Assembly: GCA_964623055.1 (NCBI GenBank)
Contig: CAZURK010000034.1
Location: forward strand, 8,605-72,604
DNA length: 64,000 nt
Direction of reading: 5' to 3'
From: JADHUC01 sp964623055
Lineage (GTDB): Bacteria; Planctomycetota; Planctomycetia; Pirellulales; Pirellulaceae
Position numbers and translations under genes: made by a program. Every line of letters starts with the position of its first letter. Within the stretch, counting starts at the first letter, position 1. Shown one piece after another: positions 1 through 8,211 of the stretch. The notes under the pieces are model-generated. The model saw nothing but the letters and a program-made list of their open reading frames with translations, was not told where the DNA came from and made no database searches.

Positions 1-654
1 GCATAATGCTGAGCGCCTGGCGGCTCGATGGCGAGCACCTCGCAAAGGAACCAGGACCGACGCCGCCCGCAGCGGTCCGACCTCGTTGACCCTTATGGCC
101 CCCAGCGGTTGAAGACTACCAGTCACGTCGGCCGAAGAGCAGACCCAGGCAAATTGCTGAACGCGTCATATCAGGCGCTTCACCGAGGAGAGTTGAGGTC
201 GAGCCTTCGGTGGGCGTGACGTCGGTTGTCAATTCTCAAATACCTCGGTCGGTTAGTCCGAGGGCACTTGGCGGCAACTGTGGTTAGAGCCGAAAACCCA
301 CCATTTCGCACCATCAATTAGATGACACCGACCAAATCGGCTTGGCCGCGCAAACTTCCGAGGGCGATGTGACCTACGCGCGCAACGAGTCGCTCTGAGA
401 ACGCCGAATGTGCCGAATTGCGCAAAACTACGCCGAATCATCGGCGGATCACTCACGCTTGACCCGCAACCATGGCGGGTCAAGGCAGCTTTCCTGAGGT
501 TTCACGGGACTTCCGGCCAAAGGTACGCTTTCTTGGGAACAACGGCCACAATTGGGATCAATCCGACCTATCTGGGATGAAGCGCATACTCCGAACCTTC
601 TTGCTTGGTGGGCCGGGTAGTCATACGTGCCCGGCTACCCGATCCGATCCGGGA
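1..654. other. Intergenic stretch without a convincing gene
   Basis: I see no coding region with a ribosome binding site or recognisable product. Short open frames exist on both strands but their translations are Arg/Ser/Pro-rich, as expected from out-of-frame GC-rich DNA. A perfect hairpin lies at 458-484, and a weaker one (CGGGTAG...CTACCCG) at about 613-640. The remnant gene on the minus strand begins at 655. Confidence 0.5.
458..484. other. Perfect 10-bp hairpin
   Basis: CTTGACCCGC and GCGGGTCAAG form a perfect 10-bp stem with a 7-nt loop. No T-tract follows on either strand, so it is not a standard intrinsic terminator. It could be a protein-binding dyad or a repeat remnant; no adjacent intact gene explains it. 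Confidence 0.5.
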
Positions 655-1257
655 TTATCCGCTGGTCTTGATCTCCTTGAATTGTTCCGTCACTACTTCA
701 TGGAACCATCGTCGCTTCGTCGGAACCACGCCCAACGGCTTCAACGAATCAGTGTCCCAACCGAATGGCGAGGTTGTCGCATTCGGGAATCCGTCGTCCA
801 AGATGTTGGCGAGCTTTGTGATGTGTCCGTCGTGGTTTGTACCCAGCCCGAACGAGCGATAGCAATTGTACTTGGTGGAAACGTACCGCAAGAAGATGAA
901 ACGAACACCGATTCTCCATTTGTCGAATAGAGGAAGCAGGTATTGTTGTACGATGCTCTCTTTTGAAGCAATATCGAGAAAAACAACTTCCTTAACGTCT
1001 CTGATGTCCGTGACGTCAAGCTGCTTAGAAAGATAATGGGCTACGATCTCCTTGGACGACTCTTCATCGAACTCGCGCAACGGTTCACCACCGGCACCAC
1101 GTACTACGCTTCAAGGAAGCTCCTGCAACATCGTGCGTGTCAACATAATGCTACGGGCATCACGAACATCTACGAAGGTGGACAGATGCTCGAAACCTGC
1201 CAGAAGGCGCGAAACTCTTCCGAAGCGAAGGCCTTCGCGAAACGCACGTGACTCACG
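655..1257 (-). pseudogene. Decayed gene remnant, unknown family
   Basis: One minus-strand frame reads like protein across about 600 nt but is split by an in-frame TGA at 1111-1113 and closed upstream by another TGA at 1258-1260. The upstream piece (about 48 codons) ends in MLTRTMLQELP; the downstream piece (about 150 codons) includes GVRFIFLRYVSTKYNCYRSF and ends KEIKTSG. The downstream part has no ATG and only a TTG start without a good ribosome binding site. Residue composition is normal for a folded protein, unlike neighbouring shadow frames. I do not recognise the family. It may be two short genes rather than one broken gene, but the lack of proper starts favours decay. Confidence 0.4.
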
Positions 1258-1297
1258 TCAGATGATATCGCGCGGGCAACCCCGTCACCATCCAACT

Positions 1298-1333
1298 GCT
1301 ACATAGCGTCGGGGAATCGTGGTGTTTAGAATA
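1298..1333 (+). promoter_or_regulatory. 36-nt upstream motif, copy 1 (putative promoter)
   Basis: This 36-nt block matches 30 of 36 positions with 4225-4260. The shared core is GGGAATCGTG followed by TTAGAAT. Both copies lie 30-50 nt upstream of start codons of unrelated exported proteins, as expected for a common promoter or activator site. TAGAAT resembles a -10 element, but no good -35 box stands 17 nt upstream, so an alternative sigma factor or activator is possible. Confidence 0.4.
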
Positions 1334-1383
1334 CCGTCACCTGCGAACGCCTTCATCCAACCGCGATACAACGAAAGACAGGA

Positions 1384-2433
1384 ATGATGTCCGATCGTCT
1401 TCTTAACCGGCGCGATTTCATACGGGTCGCCGGAAGTGGAGCGGCTCTGGCTGCGACTGGTCAAAACAGCTTATCGACGGGTCGCGACAATGAAGCACCC
1501 GGCAACCTGCTGTTTCGGTTCGTCCAATGGAACGACGTTCACATTGATGAAACGCGGCCACCGAGCTACCGATTGGCAAATGAGAAAATGAGGTATCTTG
1601 TCGACTGGGCCAACGAGACAGAAAACCGGCCTCGTCCTGACTTTGTGATCGGCATCGGCGACATGATCCACGGTGGCGCCGTCGCGAGCCTGGCGCCGGA
1701 CATTCGGTTACAGAAGTCTCTCCTCGCCAACCTGGAGATTCCGTTCTACCCGGTGATTGGCAATCACGAAAACGTGCAGCAGGAAGGCAACGCGAGCTAT
1801 GAAGCACCATTCCGTGAAGCCTTTGGTGAGGATCGGACGAATTACACGCTGAAACACAAGGGCCTCCTGTTTGTCGTGCTGAACAACACCGGAGCCCCCA
1901 GCTCGAACTCCCGCGAGGTGGGCAAGCGTCGAAACGAGTGGTTCCGCAGCGTACTCGACGCCTCGCCCGACCTGCCAAAGATCGTCTGTTGCCATATCCC
2001 ACTCGTGCCGCTCCGGGGCGAAGCGGTGCTCAAGAAGAGTTTTGGCTTCAGCAGCTACGCCGCAAAGGCCGAGCAATTGCTCGGCCTGGTCGATCAACAC
2101 GCAGAGTCGATAGTCGCCGTTCTCTCCGGCCATCTCCATTTGACGGGCGTGGTCACTCGTAACGGTGTGCATCACGTCTCGATTTCGGGGACGGCCAGTT
2201 ATCCCTGTGATTTCGCCAGTTTCGACGTGTATCCCGATCGAATTCGATTTCGCGTTCATAGCTTGCCCCAACAGCTATCGACACCGGACACGAACATTCA
2301 CGGCCGCCCTCGACACGCGGTCGACTACACCGACCCCGCTCACCCAACGCACGAGTCCTACATCAAGGGCAATCCGTCGGAACGATATGCCGAATGGCCC
2401 TGTCTGGTAGGGCACCGGAGGCCAGGAAATTGA
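1384..2433 (+). CDS. Tat-exported calcineurin-like metallophosphoesterase
   Basis: A 349-residue protein with the full metallophosphoesterase motif set: D51-x-H53 (NDVH), G92-D93 (GIGDM), G126-N127-H128-E129, a later CCHIP histidine and G249-H250-L251-H252. These residues bind the dinuclear metal centre in the calcineurin-like family, which hydrolyses phosphomono- or diesters; the substrate cannot be told here. The N-terminus LNRRDFIRVAGSGAALAATG is a twin-arginine signal, so the enzyme should be exported folded with metals bound. Two consecutive ATGs begin the frame; the second (1387) is better spaced from AGGA. A putative promoter motif lies at 1298-1333. The Gfo/Idh/MocA gene follows 109 nt downstream on the same strand. 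Confidence 0.92.
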   Translation: MMSDRLLNRRDFIRVAGSGAALAATGQNSLSTGRDNEAPGNLLFRFVQWNDVHIDETRPPSYRLANEKMRYLVDWANETENRPRPDFVIGIGDMIHGGAVASLAPDIRLQKSLLANLEIPFYPVIGNHENVQQEGNASYEAPFREAFGEDRTNYTLKHKGLLFVVLNNTGAPSSNSREVGKRRNEWFRSVLDASPDLPKIVCCHIPLVPLRGEAVLKKSFGFSSYAAKAEQLLGLVDQHAESIVAVLSGHLHLTGVVTRNGVHHVSISGTASYPCDFASFDVYPDRIRFRVHSLPQQLSTPDTNIHGRPRHAVDYTDPAHPTHESYIKGNPSERYAEWPCLVGHRRPGN

Positions 2434-2542
2434 CGATCCTCCCCAAGCCATGATGTGTTTCCGATGAACACCGTGGTCGCGTTTGTGATACGATGGTGCC
2501 AACTCCGAGAAGGAAGTAAATGACCGTGGCAGGTGAGGTAAC

Positions 2543-3688
2543 ATGAAAGCAAGACTACTTTCAGACGACGAAAAGAAGGCGACCGTTTGCTCAAACAGAC
2601 GCCGTTTTCTCGAATCGGCCGTCGGCGCGGGTGTGGCCCTGAGCGCGGCAGCCGGCACGGCGGCTTTCGGCCAACCGCCAGGCAAAGCCGGCACGATGCG
2701 CGTTGGGGTGATCGGTACCGATGGGCATACGGGCGTCGTCCTTGGGAGCATCCCGAGTCTTCCGGGAGTGGAACTGACCGCTTTCGCCAAGAGCCGTCCG
2801 GACGACGACGTTTCCGGTCTGAAGCGAAACAAGGCGTTCACAGAAAAGACCCGAATTTTCGATCAGTTCGAGCGCATGCTGGAAGAAGTGGAGTTGGACG
2901 TGGTCGGGGTCTTTCTCCCCTACTATCGCAATGCCAAGGCGTCGATGGCCGCCGCCGGAAAGGGAATCCATGTCGTTTCCGAGAAGCCTGTGGCCACGAC
3001 CTTGGCCGATCTGGCGGCTTTGAAACAAGCGGTGAGCGAATCGAAGGTCCGTCTCACATCGCTGATGAACATGCGCTGCTTCCCGCCGTACCGCGCGGCC
3101 CGAAAGGCGGTCAGCGACGGGCTGATCGGCGAACCGATTTTGCTGACGTCACAGAAGTCGTACCGATTCGGGGCATCGAGACCCTGGTTCTACAAAGATC
3201 TTGAGACCTACGGCGGGACCATCCCCTGGGCCGGGATCCACGCCATCGACTACATGAGATGGGTCTCCGGCCGCGAGTACGTTCGGGTGTCGGCTTGGCA
3301 TGGCAACAAGGATCATCCCGACTACCCCGGTTTCCAGGACCACGCCGGCGTGCTCTTCAAGCTCGACAACGGCGGCACCGCCATGGCCAACCTCGACTAC
3401 CTGCGCCCCGCAACCGCGCCCACCCACGGCGACGACCGGCTACGGATTGCTGGAAGCGAAGGCGTGTTGGAGGTCGTGGGGACTGAGGGCCGAGCGCACG
3501 TGATAACGGCGGCCGACGGGCCTCGGGAACTCGAACTCCCCGAGAAGGTCGACTTCTTCCCCGACTTCCTAGCTGAACTCGCCGGCCAAGGCGAACACCT
3601 CATCAGCCAGGAAGACGCGTTCCGCTTGACAGAGGTCTGCCTCAAAGCCCACAACGCCGCCGAGACCGGACAATGGGTTGACGTTTGA
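2543..3688 (+). CDS. Tat-exported Gfo/Idh/MocA-family oxidoreductase
   Basis: A 381-residue NAD(P)-dependent oxidoreductase. After a Tat signal (NRRRFLES, residues 18-25) comes a Rossmann start GVIGTDGHTG (about 55-64), the family motif E147-K148-P149, and a conserved histidine H233 in WAGIHAIDYM; the C-terminal half fits the alpha/beta substrate domain. Relatives oxidise or reduce sugars, inositols and sugar derivatives, and Tat-exported versions are common in planctomycetes. The start has a strong ribosome binding site (AGGTGAGG before ATG). It sits behind the metallophosphoesterase and could be co-transcribed. The substrate is unknown. Downstream it converges on a minus-strand Cys-rich gene. 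Confidence 0.93.
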   Translation: MKARLLSDDEKKATVCSNRRRFLESAVGAGVALSAAAGTAAFGQPPGKAGTMRVGVIGTDGHTGVVLGSIPSLPGVELTAFAKSRPDDDVSGLKRNKAFTEKTRIFDQFERMLEEVELDVVGVFLPYYRNAKASMAAAGKGIHVVSEKPVATTLADLAALKQAVSESKVRLTSLMNMRCFPPYRAARKAVSDGLIGEPILLTSQKSYRFGASRPWFYKDLETYGGTIPWAGIHAIDYMRWVSGREYVRVSAWHGNKDHPDYPGFQDHAGVLFKLDNGGTAMANLDYLRPATAPTHGDDRLRIAGSEGVLEVVGTEGRAHVITAADGPRELELPEKVDFFPDFLAELAGQGEHLISQEDAFRLTEVCLKAHNAAETGQWVDV

Positions 3689-3807
3689 TTGGCAAACGTA
3701 CGCAGGCGCCGCGTACTGCATTCTTGCTCTGGCGATAAGTGGCGAGAACGAGCGGAGCGAGGATGCCAGACAACGCCGGGAGTAGTCCGACAGACTGGCT
3801 GTGGCAA

Positions 3808-4101
3808 CTACTCGTCCGCATGGCCCCGAAAACTGTGTTCCGTCAGTTCAGACAGAGCTTCGATCCGCTTGTTAACCATCTCTTGGAAACAATGCGGCAG
3901 GTGGTCGCCATGGCCTCGATGTAGGATGACACAATCAACGCAGTTCCCATGGTATTTGCACGCGACGGGACAACTGCAGTGATCCTCACCGGAGCTTTTT
4001 ACTTCTTCGAGAAATCTCTCCTGCAGTTTACTCGCTTCCTGCGTATCTCCCTTCCTGAATAGATCCATCGCTCTGATTTCCAGCTCGTGATTATCTATCA
4101 C
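3808..4101 (-). CDS. Small Cys-rich protein, DUF6485-like
   Basis: A 97-residue protein if it starts at the GTG at 4101, preceded by a strong GGAGGAG five bases upstream; a longer frame from a TTG at 4134 has no such site. The N-terminal half is helical and charged, with an EASKLQERFLEEV stretch. The C-terminal half carries HCSCPVACKYHGNCVDCVILH and ends LPHCF. This C-x-C, C-x3-GxC-x2-C, LPxCF spacing resembles the small DUF6485 proteins known from anaerobic bacteria, probably a structural zinc or iron site. No export signal, so cytoplasmic. The function is unknown. It converges with the Gfo/Idh/MocA gene. Confidence 0.7.
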   Translation of the reverse strand: MIDNHELEIRAMDLFRKGDTQEASKLQERFLEEVKSSGEDHCSCPVACKYHGNCVDCVILHRGHGDHLPHCFQEMVNKRIEALSELTEHSFRGHADE

Positions 4102-4224
4102 GATTGCTCCTCCACTCTTCGGATCCGTTGGCAAGTTCGACTATGGTACGGAACTTCCTGAGTTGAAGGAAGGCGTTGAGTTTGTACGGGGGGCTCGTGG
4201 GCCTGGAGGAAAAGCGAACATCGT

Positions 4225-4260
4225 GCTACGTGGCGTCCGGGAATCGTGTTGCTTAGAATG
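4225..4260 (+). promoter_or_regulatory. 36-nt upstream motif, copy 2 (putative promoter)
   Basis: Partner of 1298-1333 (30 of 36 identical). It ends 30 nt before the ATG at 4291, with TTAGAAT in the -10-like position. Its recurrence upstream of two unrelated exported-protein genes suggests shared control. Confidence 0.4.
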
Positions 4261-4290
4261 CGGAAGACTGAATTAGGAGCATCATCACCA

Positions 4291-7215
4291 ATGAAGTACT
4301 TCGCGACTGCCGTTCTTGTCTTCACTTGCGGGATTCTCAGCATCGGCACGGCCGTTGAAGGCCGAGAGATCGAGACGGATCAACAGATCGAGTTGTCGAC
4401 CAAACAGTTTCGTCTGCGAATTCGCGCGGACGGTAGGTGTGACGCATTGATTGATTTGCGTGACGGGACGAACTACTTGGCGGACGAGAAGGTTCCGTTC
4501 GCCAGTCTGGTTCATGCCGGCCGAACGCATGACGCCTCGGCCGTGCGGCGAGACGGCGATGTGCTGCACGTCTCGTTCGGGGCAAGCGGCATCTCGGCGA
4601 TGGTGCGAGTTCGCGAGAAGGAGGAGTGGATCACCTTCGAGGTAACGGGGATTTCGGAGGAAAGAGACGTCCATCGGCTGACCTTCTTGCAGGTCGGTGT
4701 GACTCTGCCGAGAAGACGGTACGCCGCAGATCATCGTGTGCTCGTCCAGCGTGTGCGTAACGATCGACTGGCGGTAAGCTGTCGGGCTCTGAACATGCAG
4801 ACGGAAGCGATCGCTCAACCACTTGAGGGCGACGACACCCTGTTCTCCGGACGCTGCTACAGCCGCTTCGGCCTGAAAGGGGCTCGCGTCGCTTTTCTCG
4901 CCGTGCCGACCCAGGAGTACCTGCGCGTGATCGAGGCGTTGGAGTTGGCCGAGGGACTGCCACATCCGACGTTGGACGGCGTTTGGGCGAAACGGTCGCC
5001 TGATGCCCGCACGAGCTATCTGTTCATCGACATGACCGAGCAGAATGCCGATGAGGTGATCCGAATCGCCAAGGAATTGAATTTCGGCTACATCCTGATC
5101 TTCGTCGGTTACTGGTCCAAGTCGAAGGGCTCGTATGAAATCGACACGAGGCACTATCCCAACGGGATGGAGGGGCTTAAAGAAGTCGCCGAAAAGGTAC
5201 ACGCGGCTGGCCTCAAGGTCGGCATCCACTGTCTGAACGGCTTCATCTACAAGAGAGACCCTTTGGCGACGCCGATCCCCGATCGGAGAATGGCCACGGA
5301 CGGGCAAGTGACACTGGCCGCCGACATCACGGCGAATGACCGTTTTATTCCCACCGTGGAATCGCCGAGTGACTTCCCCTCTGACATCGCCTACGGCCTG
5401 GAACGCCAGGGGTTCGACGTGCGGATTGATGACGAGATCATCAGCTACCGCGGCCTGTCCACGGAGACGCCGTACGGGCTGTTGCGATGCGTTCGTGGAG
5501 CGCACCGTACACGGAAAGCACCCCACAAAAAGGACGCTACCGTCTGGCACCTGACGCAACGTAACAACCACTATCTGGTCGACTGCGACACCGATCTGGC
5601 CCAACAAGTGGCCGCTCGCTATGCCGAAGTGATCAACACCTGCAAGCTCGATATGATCTACTTCGACGGCGGCTTCTCGAACAGGGCACTCGGCGAAGAA
5701 TACCAGTGGCGTTACGTGCCTCAGATTGCCATGCAGAGTGCTGCGTTGTGGAAGCGCGAGGTTCGCGTCGGCGGTGCCGTCACGGGCTCGCTCTTCTGGC
5801 ACCAGAAGAGCTTCATTACCTGCAACGACTTCGTAGGGCTCGCCGCGCGGCAGTTCTTTGAGCACGACAAGCTGAGCAAAGGCCGCGCCGGGCTGGAGAA
5901 CGAAGTGCCGGTCGACCTCGGCTGGTGGGGGCTTCACAGTTGGGCACCCCACTACCGATCGACGACTCCGGACGAGATCGAATTCGTGTGCCAGAAAGCG
6001 CTCGGCTACGGTACGTTTTGGAGCCTGGAGACCTGGCTGGACAAGATCCATGGCTGTGGTCGCTGGCCGGAGATAAAGAAGACGATCGCCACGTATGAAC
6101 GGCTACGGCTGGCGGACTATTTCGACGAGTCCGTGAAGAAGTCCATTCGTGAAGAAGGGGCCGAGTTCAAGCTCTTAGAGTCGGACAAGGACGGTTGGCA
6201 GCTCGTGCCCGCTCGATACGGACCGTCGCACCTGGTGCGTGACCCGTCCAGCAGCACTTGGGAACTGCAGAACGACTTGCCGCACCAACCGCTCCGAGTT
6301 CGCCTCTACGCCTTGCCAAGGCTGGCTCGCTACGACTCGCCGCGGAATCCCGTTCTCGTCGACCAGAGCGATGCATCCAGGTACGTCAAGAGCCTGTCGA
6401 GGGAGGGCTGTCGGACGCGAGTTCTCTCAAGTGACCGGCAAACGCCCACGGGCGAGAACTGCCTCGCCGTCGTTGCGTCCAGTAGCCTCGACGACGACAC
6501 CGGCTGGGTCGCACATCGTGCCGACCTGATCCGACTCAACCAAGAAGGCACCGGCAGTGCCCTGATCGAAGGGGCTCAGAAAGACGCCGCCGAATTGACG
6601 CTCCGTTCACGTCCGCTGGGCGTTTGGGTGCACGGCGATGGGAAAGGCGAGGTGCTCAACATCCAGCTCCGCTCGGCCAACGGCGGTTATCGCGATCACT
6701 ACGTCGACGTCGATTTCATAGGCTGGAAGTACTGTGAGCTGACCCGACCCGAATCCGACCGCGTATATGACTTCGACGCCGGCTACTCCCGCAAACACGC
6801 GCTGCGCCACTTCCAGTATGATCGCCTTGCCTTTCTCTACTTGCGCTACAACTCAATCCCCGCCGGTTCCGAGGTCAAATGTCTGGTCGGCCCGGTCAAG
6901 TCGCTGGTTGAGAGCTGGCTGCCCGTGAAAGACCCAGCATTCACCATCAATGGCCGCAAAGTCGTCTTTCCCTGCCAACTTGAAACAGAGCAGTACCTTG
7001 AGTTCGACGGCCAGGGCGACGCCCGATTGTTCGGCCGCGAAGGCGTCGAAATCGGCACGGTGAGGCCAATAGGAACTATCCCCGCACTGAAACCCGGCCC
7101 GAACGAAATCACGTTCTCTTCCGCCACCGGCACTGAATTTTCCAACCGTGCCGAAGTGACCGTTATCCGTTTCGGTGAGGAAGACAAGCACAACCCGGTG
7201 AGGCAGAATGATTGA
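4291..7215 (+). CDS. Exported glycoside-hydrolase-like TIM-barrel protein
   Basis: A 974-residue protein from the ATG at 4291, chosen because AGGAG precedes it and a Sec signal follows (MKYFATAVLVFTCGILSIGT). The first quarter is beta-rich, like the N-terminal sandwich of alpha-galactosidase-type enzymes. The middle has TIM-barrel features: FGYILIFVGYWSKSKGSYE, GLKVGIHCLNGF, LDMIYFDGGFS and DLGWWGLHSW, with acidic residues at strand ends as in retaining glycosidases. The last third is beta-sandwich-like. I cannot assign a GH family or name catalytic residues with certainty. The stop codon lies inside the 67-nt palindromic repeat at 7202-7268, so the natural C-terminus may have been altered by insertion of that element. 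Confidence 0.75.
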   Translation: MKYFATAVLVFTCGILSIGTAVEGREIETDQQIELSTKQFRLRIRADGRCDALIDLRDGTNYLADEKVPFASLVHAGRTHDASAVRRDGDVLHVSFGASGISAMVRVREKEEWITFEVTGISEERDVHRLTFLQVGVTLPRRRYAADHRVLVQRVRNDRLAVSCRALNMQTEAIAQPLEGDDTLFSGRCYSRFGLKGARVAFLAVPTQEYLRVIEALELAEGLPHPTLDGVWAKRSPDARTSYLFIDMTEQNADEVIRIAKELNFGYILIFVGYWSKSKGSYEIDTRHYPNGMEGLKEVAEKVHAAGLKVGIHCLNGFIYKRDPLATPIPDRRMATDGQVTLAADITANDRFIPTVESPSDFPSDIAYGLERQGFDVRIDDEIISYRGLSTETPYGLLRCVRGAHRTRKAPHKKDATVWHLTQRNNHYLVDCDTDLAQQVAARYAEVINTCKLDMIYFDGGFSNRALGEEYQWRYVPQIAMQSAALWKREVRVGGAVTGSLFWHQKSFITCNDFVGLAARQFFEHDKLSKGRAGLENEVPVDLGWWGLHSWAPHYRSTTPDEIEFVCQKALGYGTFWSLETWLDKIHGCGRWPEIKKTIATYERLRLADYFDESVKKSIREEGAEFKLLESDKDGWQLVPARYGPSHLVRDPSSSTWELQNDLPHQPLRVRLYALPRLARYDSPRNPVLVDQSDASRYVKSLSREGCRTRVLSSDRQTPTGENCLAVVASSSLDDDTGWVAHRADLIRLNQEGTGSALIEGAQKDAAELTLRSRPLGVWVHGDGKGEVLNIQLRSANGGYRDHYVDVDFIGWKYCELTRPESDRVYDFDAGYSRKHALRHFQYDRLAFLYLRYNSIPAGSEVKCLVGPVKSLVESWLPVKDPAFTINGRKVVFPCQLETEQYLEFDGQGDARLFGREGVEIGTVRPIGTIPALKPGPNEITFSSATGTEFSNRAEVTVIRFGEEDKHNPVRQND

Positions 7216-7268
7216 CAGCAAAATTATTAGGAAGAGAATCATTTTGCCGTCAATGATTTTGCCATTCC
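7202..7268. repeat. 67-nt palindromic repeat, left copy
   Basis: Direct repeat of 8105-8171, same length, about 57 of 67 positions identical by eye. It is itself an imperfect palindrome with arms of about 26 nt (GGCAGAATGATTGACAGCAA against the complement of the TTGCCGTCAATGATTTTGCC side) around a purine-rich centre. It contains the TGA stop of the upstream gene. Together with the right copy it brackets the GxxExxY gene. Confidence 0.85.
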
Positions 7269-7289
7269 CTCTGTTGCGGGAACCAAAAC

Positions 7290-8114
7290 GTGCCGATCAC
7301 ATTCTCCCCAAAGATCAAGCCGATTTCGCAAGACGCGTTTCACGCCATCGACCATGCCGTGGTCGGCTTGGCATTTGGCGTTCATCGCGACTTGGGACCA
7401 ATGTTCCTGGACGAGAGGATTTATCAAAACACGCTGGTGATGCGGTGCGAGGACGCTGGTTTCACGGTCGCGTTGGAAGAGCCGATCCATGTGCGTTTCG
7501 AGAGTTTTTCCAAGACCTACTACATGGACCTGCTGGTGAACGACTCGGCATTGTACGAGTTGAAGGCGGTCAAGGCATTGACGGAACATCATCGAAAACA
7601 GGCAATTCACTACCTGGCGTTGACGGGTTTGCATCACGGTCAATTGCTCAATTTCTATCCACAGTCCGTGGAGAAGGAATTCGTTTCGTCCAACTTGACG
7701 CGGGAAAAACGCTTCCAGTTCACGCTCCACGACCAGCACTGGCAGGATGTCGACGACGACAGCCGCTGGTTCAAGCAGTTGATGCACCGCCTGCTGAACG
7801 AATGGGGCGCATTTCTCGATACCCGGCTATTCTATGACGCACTCATCCATTTCCGCGGTGGCAGAGAAAACGTCGTCAAGCGCGTCCAAATCCAATGCCA
7901 AGGCCGAGTGTTGGGCGAGCAGTGGGCACACCTACTCACTCCGAAGACTGCGCTCAAGATCACGGCGATAACGAAGCACATCGGATCCTTCCAGGAGCAC
8001 CTTCAGCGTTTCCTGAATAACACCTTCCTTGACCATATTCAGTGGATCAATTTCAATCATCATGACATTGAGTTCCGAACCGTAAGCCGAAAGAATGAGG
8101 ATGTGGCAAAATGA
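7290..8114 (+). CDS. GxxExxY-family protein with C-terminal extension
   Basis: A 274-residue protein with a GTG start. Residues 1-130 match the GxxExxY family: LGPMFLDERIYQNTL (a variant with one extra residue before E42-x-x-Y45), then D80-LLVNDSALY-E90-L-K92 and H100-x3-Q104 followed by NYL/TG-like residues (IHYLALTG). D80, E90 and K92 form a PD-(D/E)xK nuclease signature. GxxExxY proteins are usually about 125 residues, often multicopy and patchily distributed; their role is not established. Residues 131-274 are an extra domain I do not recognise, rich in aromatic and His residues. No export signal. The gene is flanked by 67-nt palindromic direct repeats, its stop lies inside the right one, and no partner gene is present, so it looks like a self-contained cassette. 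Confidence 0.85.
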   Translation: MPITFSPKIKPISQDAFHAIDHAVVGLAFGVHRDLGPMFLDERIYQNTLVMRCEDAGFTVALEEPIHVRFESFSKTYYMDLLVNDSALYELKAVKALTEHHRKQAIHYLALTGLHHGQLLNFYPQSVEKEFVSSNLTREKRFQFTLHDQHWQDVDDDSRWFKQLMHRLLNEWGAFLDTRLFYDALIHFRGGRENVVKRVQIQCQGRVLGEQWAHLLTPKTALKITAITKHIGSFQEHLQRFLNNTFLDHIQWINFNHHDIEFRTVSRKNEDVAK

Positions 8115-8171
8115 TTGACGGCAAAATCATGGAGAAGAGAATCCTCTTGCCGTTAATGATTTAGCCATTCC
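8105..8171. repeat. 67-nt palindromic repeat, right copy
   Basis: Second copy of the element at 7202-7268 in the same orientation. The arms GGCAAAATGATTGACGGCAA and TTGCCGTTAATGATTTAGCC are nearly complementary. It contains the stop codon of the GxxExxY gene and lies between two convergent genes, so it could also serve as a bidirectional transcription terminator. Confidence 0.85.
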
Positions 8172-8211
8172 AACGCCCAGGTGTTGTCGACCAGCCCGGA
8201 AGCCTCCATAG

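Noticed and set aside
28..219. 63-codon frame near the left edge
   Set aside because: Arg/Ser-rich translation, no ribosome binding site and no family resemblance.
4285..6051. 588-codon open frame on the minus strand
   Set aside because: It is an antisense shadow of the 974-residue exported protein, in GC-rich DNA. It has no signal or domain, and the plus-strand frame has a ribosome binding site and signal peptide.
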